NCBI RefSeq assembly: GCF_023161665.1
Contig: NZ_JALNTW010000004.1
Span: forward strand, 338,515 to 382,095
Source: Shewanella sp. 1CM18E
Lineage (GTDB): Bacteria; Pseudomonadota; Gammaproteobacteria; Enterobacterales; Shewanellaceae
Reading direction: 5' to 3'
Length of the DNA: 43,581 nucleotides
The position numbers and the translations under genes were made by a program. This document shows, piece after piece, positions 12,001-17,286 of the stretch (positions are counted from its first letter, which is position 1; every line of letters starts with the position of its first letter). Below the pieces are notes generated by a model that had not been told where the DNA came from, did not search any database, and saw only the letters and a list, made by a program, of their open reading frames with translations.

Positions 12001-12835
12001 ATCTATTAATCCAAAAACTGGCCAGCTAAGCTATCAAGAACATGGAAATACCCATACAGGACCTCATGGTAGTGCTCAGAATGTTGGCGTGCATGAAGAC
12101 AGATTTGAAGTCGCCTTGCAGGGCTCACATCACGACGATGTGGTCATGCATGTTCAGGTCAGCATCTTGAGCCATGGTCCTGGTCACAGTGGCAAGCTCA
12201 CTTTAGGCTCTGAAGTGCTTGATATGACGGTCACTCCCGTCATTGGTCATCAAGCACCTCCTCCGCCTCCACCGGCCCCAGTCATGCATGATGAACCAAT
12301 AGACTCTGCGCTAACAGTCAGTGTCGATGATTTGATTGTTGTAGGTGATACGGCTTCACATCGAGAGGATGCTCCGGATAATCCCAGCCAGCTTGCTCAA
12401 GAAAAGACTCTACAAGACAATGAGCTCAATACAACCCCGGAAGCAAACAGCAGTGTAAACACTGAGGTGCATAATGATACAGACCAACAGAGTCTTGACG
12501 AGTTACAGCCTATAGCCAGTAATCAAGCATGCGCACCAATAGACCACTATCTCAATATGGTGGGCGTTGCTCACCAAGATATCGAGCCCTCTATTGACAA
12601 ACCTGCAACCGAAGAGCTTGCGCTCGAAGTGCTAAACAGCAGTGATATCAATGTAGATATGTTAGATGTGACTCAGGCTGATGCTTTTGAAAACCCGCTG
12701 CTCGATGACGAACATAAACACCAAGCGCTCGACTTAGCTACACTCGATGACAACATAGATAATACTCACCACGATCAGGTTAGTGATGATGACTTGTTGC
12801 ATCAGGCATTAAACGATATGCATAACCAACTTTAA
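2..12835 (+). CDS. Giant VCBS-repeat adhesin, 5'-truncated by window edge
   Basis: The frame is open to the left edge, so the start codon lies outside; 4277 residues are visible. The GTG at 92 is internal, because in-frame residues upstream of it continue the same repeat. From the sequence: about two diverged VCBS repeats, then 14 near-identical 106- or 111-residue repeats (677-5193; core motifs LTEDKDVHSGQL, QGQFGTLSI, HWxYTADN, GESLTDTLLVHS, INGTDDKA). These are followed by more diverged VCBS and tandem-95/cadherin-like repeats (to about 10800), Ig-like domains (about 10990-11800), a Pro-rich linker (PPPPPPAP near 12260) and an acidic C-terminal tail of roughly 180 residues with the motif PIDHYLNMVG. 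VCBS proteins of this size are usually type I-secreted surface adhesins or biofilm matrix proteins. I see no RTX GGxGxD nonapeptides in the visible part, and no secretion genes are adjacent, so the export route is not shown. Family assignment is firm; the adhesin role is inferred. Confidence 0.9.
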   Translation, partial: TNEKPLTIDGQQQIQQVKENSSVDTVQGSLVAHGDNSQSVTWSIHQGQGQFGELILDGKTGQWQYHLNNTLSSTDALAAGEQHTEQFIVIATDAQGHQVNTVIAVGVAGSNDLPTISGIHHASLNEMGSIDTASGQLLATDPDHNDTAAWSVTQSQGQFGQLVIDSQTGQWHYQLDNQLPNTQALNQGDKASEQFIVKVTDSSGQSVSQLVTIDITGSNQTAQIQGVNSAAVTEDKDLDNLGALHAKGQLSITDPDAGQAQFNAESLQGQFGTLSIDNLGHWTYTADNSQAAIQGLKTGESITDTLLVHSVDGTEQKITVTINGTDDKAHISSASSGGTSTASLTEDKDVHGGQLRVDGALSVTDADNGQAQFNAESLQGQFGTLSIDNIGHWTYTADNAQAAIQGLKTGESLTDTLLVHSIDGTEQKITVTINGTDDKAVIGGTSTASLTEDKDVHAGQLRVDGALSVTDADNGQAQFNAESLQGQFGTLSINDLGHWSYTADNSQAAIQGLKTGESLTDTLLVHSVDGTEQKITVTINGTDDKAHISSTSSAGTSTASLTEDKDVHSGQLHVDGALNVTDPDNAQAQFNAESLQGQFGTLSINDLGHWIYTADNSQASIQGLKTGESLTDTLLVHSVDGTEQKITVTINGTDDKAVIGGTSTASLTEDKDVHSGQLRVDGALSVTDADNGQAQFNTESLQGQFGTLSINDLGHWIYTADNSQASIQGLKTGESLTDTLLVHSVDGTEQKISVTINGTDDKAHISSTSSGGTSTASLTEDKDVHSGQLRVDGALSVTDADNGQAKFNAESLQGQFGTLSIDNLGHWSYTADNSQAAIQGLKTGESLTDTLLVHSVDGTEQKITVTINGTDDKAVIAGTSTASLTEDKDVHSGQLRVDGALSVTDADSGQAQFNTESLQGQFGTLSINDLGHWSYTVDNSQAAIQGLKTGESLTDTLLVYSVDGTEQKITVTINGTDDKAVIGGTSTASLTEDKDVHSGQLRVDDTLSMTDADSGQAQFNAESLQGQFGTLSINNLGHWTYTADNAQAAIQELKTGESLTDTLLVHSVDGTEQKITVTINGTDDKAVIGGTSTASLTEDKDVHSGQLRVDGALNVTDADNGQAQFSAESLQGQFGTLSINDLGHWIYTADNSQASIQGLKTGESLTDTLLVHSVDGNEQKITVTINGTDDKAVIDGTSTASLTEDKDVHSGQLRVDGALSVTDADNGQAQFNAKSLQGQFGTLSINDLGHWIYTADNSQATIQELKTGESLTDTLLVHSVDGTEQKITVTINGTDDKAVISGNSTASLTEDKDVHSDQLRVDGALNVSDLDNGQAQFNAESLQGQFGTLSIDNLGHWSYTADNAQNAIQGLKAGESLTDTLLVHSVDGTEQKITVIINGTDDKALISGTSTGSLTEDKDVHSGQLRVDGALNVSDLDNGQAQFNAESLQGQFGTLSIDNLGHWSYTADNSQAAIQGLKTGESLTDTVLVHSIDGTEQKITVTINGTDDKAHISSTSSAGTSTASLTEDKDVHSGQLRVDGALNVTDPDNAQAQFNAESLQGQFGTLSINDLGHWIYTADNSQASIQGLKTGESLTDTVLVHSVDGTEQKITVTINGTDDKAVIAGTSTASLTEDKGVHSGQLRVDGALNVTDADNGQAQFNAESLQGKFGTLSINDLGHWTYTADNSQPVIQGLKTGESLTDTLLVHSVDGTEQKIKVTINGTDDSAVITDAQIDINLRGVTEDRGYIDTHYDLHYEGKLNIQDPDKGEGSFDPNIGPQTYQGIGYDTKLGGHVLLMRDGHYTYTLDNRNIQNLAAGETKQDSAVIRSADGTTHTIELTVHGTNDKPTIAAQSHTVVEGGTLLQGQMAGQDIDTGAQLHYSAPKIDGLTFNADGSYSFDPSHVSYQSLAAGATKTLTIPVTVTDEHNASATQTLSFTITGGNNAAIINGVDTGNVDEGHGSYGDMSPDYAQAGMARLGQSALTADGKLDIVDPDTGESQFDSKGGAWNNSYHGQYGHLLLNPDGTWHYHVTVGSVDWVGNRKTTIGTTIDELGDNQTLTDTITVYSKDGTAHDIVITIHGDNDRPYISSEVTLATSTEDTALTFSKADLLANTVDVDANDAGKLSIANLLVDHGSVVDNKDGTYTFTPTKDYNGKVHFSYDVTDAHGGITHTGASTTLTATPDGAIISEVTTGHVIEDGPHSRHNAGVTTELANGQLQVIDPDSGEDKFQYSQFGESAIHDPFGGMLRIDSAGNWGYSVNNAALQHLAQGQTETVVYRVHSYDGTAYELHIDVVGTNDAPTVTQVTLSNGTEDTHYQMQASQFGFTDIDTGDALHSIAITDLPPATQGKFLLDGHGITAGQSITANDIAKLQFVPAHNFNGDVQFKFTVNDGHIDSQEATNTLHFNAVGDAAIISGTATGDVYEHVDPNMSPDYAQPGMAHLTTNMIHTDGKLTIVDPDTGENSFDSKGIGYTYHGKYGHLILNSNGEWFYAVATGTADVNGGLTTTVGRIIDQLGAGEKLTDTVTVQSKDGTTHDIVITIHGDNDRPYCSSEVQLNSGKEDLAQTITASELLANTLDVDTNDIGKLTIANLHVDHGSIRDNHDGSYTLTPEKDYNGQIHFSYDVKDAHGGTTATGASLQLSSTPDAAQITAVGDILQEDNLLSGTHLLHSEGHFQVVDPDGASQSFFATNSAGKDISYTGSLGGTLQIYKGGNYFYDISNYNVDALKAGEVAKDVFTISSADGTTKQVEFTIQGTNDAPYISNASLHQAVMEDGNLLHGTLHGIDPDHGEQQLLTYTSLKAIAGFTLHTNGSYTFDSSDKAYQHASLSVGNIHILIPVQVTDSEGLHTTQNLRINIIPTNDAPIITSSIALASNHEDQTVTLHMQDLLAHASDIDDYDRLQVSALRADHGQVTDNHDGTFTFTPETNFHGKVTFNYSVHDNHGGSTPASATMHLSSINDVPTITVTTLAQGTEDTHYQMQASQFGFTDIDTGDTLHSIAITDLPPATQGKFLLDGHDITAGQSIATADISKLQFIPAHNFNGDVNFSYTVNDGHTNSAKATNTLHITPVNDAANIDGQTQSTVSASITEDSATSTISGQLTLVDPDTGEDKFAANTLFSGQYGQLAVDEDGSWHYALNNAATAVNALNAGEQLTDTIVVTSPDGTASKTIAITIHGHSDTPTLQLQEAGTTQGLDLYAGIQGNQVSQLQYSTDGINFSSQVPAGFSLAADGHTLEVDPAHSAYDHLANGVQHKIWINYQLQEGSGSNTHQSSQQAQVVINGTSDQPIIHSFKANSDQYSGPVTGNLLQSATDIDDGAQLILQDLQFKDPTTHHYVSVHSGQDVSIAGVGQIHIATNGDYRFTPEAGFSGDVPGFIYRVVDTHGDYKDESQNTLNIHIDANHQPTVQTLNVSTAEDTDYHFSTASFGYQDSDNDALAGLTITQLPDPANGHLFVNGHAISQGQTINANNIDHLLFRPAANFNGDAHFSYVANDGHQDSAAHTAVLNVSAVNDLPVLTINQTSHTQGNLVATDVDTGDTHTFSAPILTGSFGNLSVDPDSGAYIYTQNNSVAHMSYNPATATYSGVDVFEVKVSDNHGGTASQFISFNAQATLSSTAGTIVITSSVPTQPVVTDSLPSGHIVATSPTNHVSINLSTTSDTGQSHSDDLTSDTTPDITGHTDIPFSRVTIYDGNNPVAHALSDANGDYTATLSSLTEGLHNILAKALAPSSIMPAVSSALDVEIDTHASATIQLDPITADNVINAQESHTAVNVTGQVGGDPQQGDVVTLTLNQQQHTGTVDSHGQFSIVVTGSELASQSSISASVTSTDNAGNSTQASQTLQYETDLQVGRPSITFENPGSDNLYSKAEIAHGNAGTITATVHAATDAKVGEHLNINGIDHILDAKSLAHGIQLEVAPSSIIKAIMTDEHGNVNSALNMAAGAKPEPIVVTAPPGSHHIGASLGVPTIIPGQTPVPIAEQGWKILVNGHYQTSYTSQWGTLSINPKTGQLSYQEHGNTHTGPHGSAQNVGVHEDRFEVALQGSHHDDVVMHVQVSILSHGPGHSGKLTLGSEVLDMTVTPVIGHQAPPPPPPAPVMHDEPIDSALTVSVDDLIVVGDTASHREDAPDNPSQLAQEKTLQDNELNTTPEANSSVNTEVHNDTDQQSLDELQPIASNQACAPIDHYLNMVGVAHQDIEPSIDKPATEELALEVLNSSDINVDMLDVTQADAFENPLLDDEHKHQALDLATLDDNIDNTHHDQVSDDDLLHQALNDMHNQL
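677..5193 (+). repeat. 14-unit tandem array of VCBS repeats (318/333-bp period)
   Basis: Fourteen head-to-tail coding repeats. Ten units span 318 bp (106 aa) and four (units 1, 3, 5 and 12) span 333 bp (111 aa), because the linker after TDDKA is HISS(T/A)SS(A/G)G rather than a 4-residue form such as VIGG or VIAG. The sum 10x318 + 4x333 = 4512 bp matches the observed span. Units differ by only a few residues (for example NDLGHWIY, NDLGHWSY or IDNLGHWTY). Such an array is prone to unequal recombination and to collapse during assembly. Confidence 0.95.
6929..7088 (+). repeat. Dispersed coding repeat, copy A (tandem-95-like module)
   Basis: This 160-bp stretch recurs at 8915-9074 with roughly eight mismatches by eye. 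Both copies encode GTEDTHYQMQASQFGF followed by DIDTGD and DLPPATQGKFLLDGH. Modules next to both copies also resemble each other, which suggests duplication of a larger block inside the adhesin gene. Confidence 0.85.
8915..9074 (+). repeat. Dispersed coding repeat, copy B (tandem-95-like module)
   Basis: Second copy of the 6929-7088 module, 1986 bp downstream in the same frame. The few differences are mostly silent; two visible substitutions are GDA to GDT and HGI to HDI. Confidence 0.85.
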
Positions 12836-12852
12836 AAAGCAGGTGAATGATA

Positions 12853-12908
12853 GCTAGCTCATTGTAAAGTATAAATTTTGCTCTGTTTACACTTTACAAT
12901 CTGCTAGC
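12853..12908. terminator. Long near-perfect hairpin after the adhesin gene
   Basis: Two 23-nt arms (12853-12875 and 12886-12908) pair with three mismatches around a 10-nt loop; both outer ends are GCTAGC and the core is ATTGTAAAGT / ACTTTACAAT. It starts 17 nt after the adhesin stop codon. There is no clear U-tract, so it may stabilise the mRNA 3' end or assist termination rather than act as a classic intrinsic terminator. Confidence 0.55.
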
Positions 12909-12973
12909 AAAATAGATCTCGGTAAATTCAGTCATTACGAATATTAGACCAATTGACCATTTAAAATAAAAGC

Positions 12974-13032
12974 GGGAGCCAACTTGTCTCAACTCGGTTG
13001 GACAATAGCCGCCTTAACAGCATTTTGCTCCC
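12974..13032 (+). promoter_or_regulatory. Structured leader or terminator upstream of the MOT1 transporter
   Basis: GGGAG (12974-12978) can pair with CTCCC (13028-13032), enclosing CCAAC (12979-12983) / GTTGG (12997-13001). The right arm is followed by a T-rich stretch ending in CCTTTT. It could be a second terminator for the adhesin transcript or a 5' leader of the transporter gene. It does not match any riboswitch I can recognise. Confidence 0.35.
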
Positions 13033-13100
13033 ATTATTCCTTTTAAAATCTGGCATCAATCTTGCGATAGTTATAGCGTTCTTTTCCTACGGCAAGCTAT

Positions 13101-14249
13101 ATGAGATGTAAGACCAATAAATTTGATAGTGTTAACCAGTATTCAGGAGAGTTTAGCGGCGCTTTTGCCGATCTAGGTACTTTTCTCCCCCTCGCGTTAG
13201 GTCTAATAGCTCTTAATCATTTCTCCCCCCAAGGGATATTTGTAGGCTTTGGTCTATTTGCGCTATTTACCGCTTACTTTTATCGACGCCCTATTCCTGT
13301 GCAGCCGATGAAAGTAATTACCGCTCTAGTTATTGCGCAAGGGCTAACACCTGGAATGCTGCAAGCTAGCGGCATGTTAATGGGGATTATTCTATTAGTC
13401 CTTGCTTACAGCGGCGCCATCACTTGGATGGCCAAGCAGTTATCACCTGCCATCAGCATAGGTATTCAGCTAGCCATTGGTTTGCAACTTATATGGATGG
13501 GCGGTCAGATGATGAGTCAAACTTGGCTTGTGGGTCTTATTGCTTTTATTGCGTTATTTGCCAGTAAGTTCTTGCCGATGCGTTATTTAGCGATGCCATT
13601 AGTCATTGTGCTTGGCATCGTTTGGCAGCTTAATAGCGGCACAGCACCTAGCTTTGATCTGTCCGTCTCAACCCCTTGGCAATTTATTTGGCCAAGCCTT
13701 GATGAATGGACTTCAGCGGCTGGCTTATTAGTACTTCCGCAACTCGCGCTAACACTCACCAATGCCGTTATTGCCACCTCAGCCATGGCAAAACAGAAGT
13801 TCCCAGAAGATGGTGATGCGGCCTTTGCCCCTAAGCGCTTTGCCACCAGCTCTGGCTGGGCTAACTTACTGCTCGCGCCATTTGGCGCTACCGCTATGTG
13901 TCATGGTGCAGGCGGTCTTGCTGTGCAACATCACTTTGGCGCACGAACTTGGCTAGCGCCAACGATTTTCGGTAGCAGTTGCTTACTGATAGCTGCGTTC
14001 TGGGGACAAGGTATCGCAGGTGTGTTATCCCTTATCCCACTGGCCGTTTTAGGTAGTTTACTGGCGATTGCGGGGACGCAACTGGCATGGTCGCAGCGAT
14101 TTATCGATGGTAAACCTTTCTGTATTTTTGTGATTTTATCAACGGCGGCGATTTGTCTACTGGTTAATACCGCTGCTGGTTTAGCAACCGGCATTGTACT
14201 TGAAATGGGCCGACGTCAATGGCTTGTATTTACTGATATTAAATCTTAA
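13101..14249 (+). CDS. MOT1-family molybdate/sulfate transporter
   Basis: Polytopic inner-membrane protein of 382 aa with about ten hydrophobic segments. Two family signatures are visible: GAFADLGTFLPL (residues 20-31) and PIPVQPMKVITA (about 64-75). They match the MOT1-type branch related to SulP permeases (putative sulfate/molybdate transporters), whose characterised eukaryotic members take up molybdate. No C-terminal STAS domain is present, as expected for this branch. An in-frame stop at 13074-13076 and the lack of another start support the ATG at 13101, although the ribosome binding site is weak. It stands alone, and no molybdenum cofactor genes are nearby. The substrate is inferred from the family. 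Confidence 0.82.
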   Translation: MRCKTNKFDSVNQYSGEFSGAFADLGTFLPLALGLIALNHFSPQGIFVGFGLFALFTAYFYRRPIPVQPMKVITALVIAQGLTPGMLQASGMLMGIILLVLAYSGAITWMAKQLSPAISIGIQLAIGLQLIWMGGQMMSQTWLVGLIAFIALFASKFLPMRYLAMPLVIVLGIVWQLNSGTAPSFDLSVSTPWQFIWPSLDEWTSAAGLLVLPQLALTLTNAVIATSAMAKQKFPEDGDAAFAPKRFATSSGWANLLLAPFGATAMCHGAGGLAVQHHFGARTWLAPTIFGSSCLLIAAFWGQGIAGVLSLIPLAVLGSLLAIAGTQLAWSQRFIDGKPFCIFVILSTAAICLLVNTAAGLATGIVLEMGRRQWLVFTDIKS

Positions 14250-14253
14250 CTAA

Positions 14254-14287
14254 AAACTGCACTGGTACAGTGTTGCCAGTGCAGTTT
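14254..14287. terminator. Bidirectional terminator between convergent genes
   Basis: A perfect 12-bp stem (AAACTGCACTGG / CCAGTGCAGTTT) with a 10-nt loop lies between the transporter stop and the stop of the convergent GGDEF gene. A/T-rich flanks allow use from either strand. Confidence 0.85.
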
Positions 14288-14306
14288 CATTCGATACACG
14301 ACTCTT

Positions 14307-15284
14307 TTACCTAGCCAAGCCTCGCTTTTTATCTAACATATCTCGGTCTGCAGCATCTAATAAATCACTAATGTCTTCTGACTCAGTAATAAAAGTATTG
14401 CCAATAGACACGGTAACCTTAGGGATAGAAGATGCGTTTTGTACCTTTTCAAAAGCATCAGTTAAACGCTGTTTGATGTTAGCAAGCTCAGACATATTAT
14501 CTAAAGCAATCAAAGCAACAAACTCATCCCCTCCCAAGCGCCCCACCACGTCGGCCTCGCGTACGCAGTCACTTAAAACTTGCGCAACAGATTGCAAAAC
14601 TGCGTCACCAACGCCATGACCAAACTTATCGTTAACACATTTAAACTGATCAATATCTAGGTATAACAAACAGAGCAAGCCACCTGTACGTTTCGCAAGT
14701 TTAATACGCTGCTCAGCCAAAATATTAAAGCCACGTCGGTTATTTACATTACAGAGAGGGTCGGTAATGGCTAATTGTTGCATTTGCGCATAACTGCCGA
14801 TTAACGCAAGATCAGACTCTAAAAGCTCTTTTAGCTGAGTAATTAATTCGATATAACTTTTTTTGTAATCAGTTTCTTTATAATCCATCACGCAGAAAGT
14901 ACCAAATGCGGCTCCACATGGCCAAAAAACAGGGACTCCTAAGTAAGATCTAAAACCGTCATTATGTACTTCAGGGTTAGTGTCCCAGCAAGGGTCGAGT
15001 AATGCATTATTAACGTAAAGCGCTTCGCCGGTTTCAACAATTTTACGACAAAAGATATTCGCTTGGGGCTCAATAACAATACCTGAGGGGTATGGATTGG
15101 TTTCTTGCTCACTAGCAATAGTGACTTGAAAGCCTTCTTGCGTATATTGAACCAAAAAACCTGCTGGAGCCTCAAACAGCTCAGCTAGCAGGTTGACGGT
15201 TTTCTGCCACTTATCAATTGAGATTAAGTCATTAGGATTGTCCAGCAAAAACAGATCCGTCGTAAAAATTGAGTCAGTATTCAT
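14307..15284 (-). CDS. GAF-GGDEF diguanylate cyclase
   Basis: 325 aa and soluble, with no signal peptide or membrane segment. Residues about 25-160 form a GAF-like sensory domain; residues about 170-325 form a GGDEF domain with LDIDQFKCVNDKFGHGVGD and the intact active-site motif GRLGGDEF. An RxxD inhibitory site (READ) lies exactly five residues before GGDEF, so the enzyme should make cyclic di-GMP and be subject to product inhibition. The usual DxLTGLxNRR entry motif reads DPLCNVNNRRGF here. It lies 88 bp downstream of the RegA-like gene on the same strand. The signal sensed by the GAF domain is unknown. Confidence 0.9.
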   Translation of the reverse strand: MNTDSIFTTDLFLLDNPNDLISIDKWQKTVNLLAELFEAPAGFLVQYTQEGFQVTIASEQETNPYPSGIVIEPQANIFCRKIVETGEALYVNNALLDPCWDTNPEVHNDGFRSYLGVPVFWPCGAAFGTFCVMDYKETDYKKSYIELITQLKELLESDLALIGSYAQMQQLAITDPLCNVNNRRGFNILAEQRIKLAKRTGGLLCLLYLDIDQFKCVNDKFGHGVGDAVLQSVAQVLSDCVREADVVGRLGGDEFVALIALDNMSELANIKQRLTDAFEKVQNASSIPKVTVSIGNTFITESEDISDLLDAADRDMLDKKRGLAR

Positions 15285-15372
15285 CGGTTATGGTACATCC
15301 TGTTTTAAGCGCTTCCTTAATTACAGTATAACCACACAAATAAAGCTCTCCTCAAATCATTCAAATAAATGC

Positions 15373-15930
15373 TTAACTATCTCGATGATCAGCTGTCGGT
15401 TTTTTCAATAATTTACGTTGTAAAGTACGCCTATGCATACCAAGCTGCCTTGCGGTCGCGGATACATTGCCGTTATTGGCATTAAGTACTTGCTGTATGT
15501 GTTCCCATTCCAATCTTTTTGGCGATAACGGCTCTTCAGTTAATGGCTCAATTTCATATTCAGCGGCATTAACCGACAAAGCGTTAAGCAAGGTTTGGGT
15601 GTCGACCGGTTTAGCTAAATAGTTATCTGCTCCAAGACGAATCGCTTCAACAGCGGTGGCGATGCTGGCATAGCCCGTCAACAACACCATAGTGACATCT
15701 GGCAGTAACTGCCTCAATGGCGAGATAAGTTTCAAGCCGTTTTCATGCTCTAATTTCATATCAAGCAGCACATGCGTTGGCCTGAACTGCCTAGCCATTA
15801 ATAAACCTTGAGTCGCATCATGGCACTGCTGGCATTCAAAGCCCTGCTTGCTCATCCGCCGAGTCAAAACACTCGCTAAAGCAATATCATCTTCAATAAT
15901 TAACAACTTATTTAGCATTGTAGTCGTCAT
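15373..15930 (-). CDS. RegA/PrrA/ActR-family response regulator
   Basis: 185 aa. An N-terminal receiver domain has the acidic pair ED13-14... (IIEDD), phospho-acceptor Asp57 (LLDMKL), Thr85 (LLTGY) and Lys107 (AKPVD). The C-terminal Fis-type helix-turn-helix contains NGNVSATARQLGMHRRTLQR (about residues 150-172), nearly invariant in RegA/PrrA/ActR. These regulators control redox-responsive genes such as respiration and carbon or nitrogen fixation. The ATG overlaps the kinase stop codon by one base (TAATG), indicating translational coupling with the RegB-like partner. Confidence 0.93.
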   Translation of the reverse strand: MTTTMLNKLLIIEDDIALASVLTRRMSKQGFECQQCHDATQGLLMARQFRPTHVLLDMKLEHENGLKLISPLRQLLPDVTMVLLTGYASIATAVEAIRLGADNYLAKPVDTQTLLNALSVNAAEYEIEPLTEEPLSPKRLEWEHIQQVLNANNGNVSATARQLGMHRRTLQRKLLKKPTADHRDS

Positions 15931-17234
15931 TACGCGGCTCCAACTTGGGAGGCTGATATAGACTCACAGGCCGGGAAACATACCTTAGCAATCGTCCCGC
16001 CTTCGTCAGCACTACTCAGTAATAACTGGCCACCTAAACGCTCGAAACTGGCATTACTTAACAAGAGTGCCATTCCCATGCCCTGTTCACTTTCAATCAA
16101 CTTATGTCCTAATTGCAACAACATCTCTTTTGGGATCCCTGCGCCAAAATCTTTTACCAAAATACACAAGCGGTTGCGACCCGAGTCAAGCTGCACTGAC
16201 ACTAATACTCGCGACTCGCCGCAATGAGCCAAACTGGCACTACCGGCATTTTCAATTAAGGCTAATAAAGCAGGCAATAAGCTCGCATCGGTTTGGATCA
16301 TTCGCTCATTTTCAGTCTCATCAAGCTCATGGACTAAACTTAGCTCTAAATTGATTTCAGGCATGAGTAGTAACACTTGTTGCTTAATCGTCGCCGCGAG
16401 TTGCTCAGCACTCATTAACGCCTTTCTTTGTTGGCGAATAGATTCCGTTGCCATGCGCAAGGAGTTAAGGGTTTGCTCACAGCGCACCAGTGCCGTATCC
16501 ATCTCTTGCAGCACTTGCTGCTCACTTACCGCATCTTCCACAGCTTCATCGACCAATAAACGCAAACTGGCTAATGGTGTTGCGAGTTGATGAGCCATTT
16601 GCGCTGAGGCAGTACCGAGCGCGATTAACCGCTCTTGTCGCAGCTGCGCTTCACGCATATAACCCAGCTCGACTTCTTGCTTACGCATACGCTGGGCGAT
16701 ATAAGCCACACTGGTGGTCAACACCAATGACGAGATTAAGAAGTTAAACCACATGCCTAGATAGTGAGAACTCATGTCCATGCCATGGTGTTTCATCTGG
16801 CTTTCGGGCACGGAGAAAATCATCAAGCTATAAGCTAACGTGGATATTAATGCTAAGACCCAAGGCGCCCATGTTGGCAGCACAACCGCGGCGATTGCCG
16901 TTGGCAGTAACAATAACGAGATAAAAGCGTTCGTTGCCCCGCCGGTGAAATATAGCCAAGAGATCCAAAATAGGGTGTCGATCAAGAGTACGATAAATAA
17001 ACCTGAGCCTAACCGCGCGATAGCGCTGCGATGCCAAAAGGTAAAACCTAAATACAACGCCTCTAGGCTCATGCCCCAATACAACAGTGGGCTTGTTAAT
17101 GACAAACCAAAGGTGTCTGCCGCAAAAAATGTCAGACCAATTTTTAATAACAGCCCTGCAAATCTTAATAGAGCCAACTGATCAACCGCACCAAGATTAC
17201 GGATGAGTAAATTTTTAACGCGCAGGTTTAGCAT
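15930..17234 (-). CDS. RegB/PrrB/ActS-family redox sensor histidine kinase
   Basis: 434 aa with about six N-terminal membrane segments (residues 20-180), an H-box with His215 (SAQMAHQLATPLAS), and N- and G-boxes for ATP binding (ALIENAGSAS; DFGAGIP; GMGMALL). Cys252 (VRCEQTL) aligns with the redox-active cysteine of RegB. The loop GGATNAF (98-104) corresponds to the quinone-binding GGxxNPF motif of RegB, but Ala replaces the Pro. It probably senses the ubiquinone/thiol redox state and phosphorylates the coupled RegA-like regulator. The ATG has no strong Shine-Dalgarno sequence. The MAT2B-like gene ends 52 bp upstream on the same strand and may be co-transcribed. Confidence 0.9.
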   Translation of the reverse strand: MLNLRVKNLLIRNLGAVDQLALLRFAGLLLKIGLTFFAADTFGLSLTSPLLYWGMSLEALYLGFTFWHRSAIARLGSGLFIVLLIDTLFWISWLYFTGGATNAFISLLLLPTAIAAVVLPTWAPWVLALISTLAYSLMIFSVPESQMKHHGMDMSSHYLGMWFNFLISSLVLTTSVAYIAQRMRKQEVELGYMREAQLRQERLIALGTASAQMAHQLATPLASLRLLVDEAVEDAVSEQQVLQEMDTALVRCEQTLNSLRMATESIRQQRKALMSAEQLAATIKQQVLLLMPEINLELSLVHELDETENERMIQTDASLLPALLALIENAGSASLAHCGESRVLVSVQLDSGRNRLCILVKDFGAGIPKEMLLQLGHKLIESEQGMGMALLLSNASFERLGGQLLLSSADEGGTIAKVCFPACESISASQVGAA

Positions 17235-17286
17235 TAGGAGGTTTTCTTTATCTATTGTTATTGATTTTAAACATTAATATTTAGCA

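Noticed and set aside
12974..13032. Molybdenum cofactor riboswitch before the MOT1 transporter
   Set aside because: The size and conserved bases of the known motif are not recognisable; only generic stems are seen.
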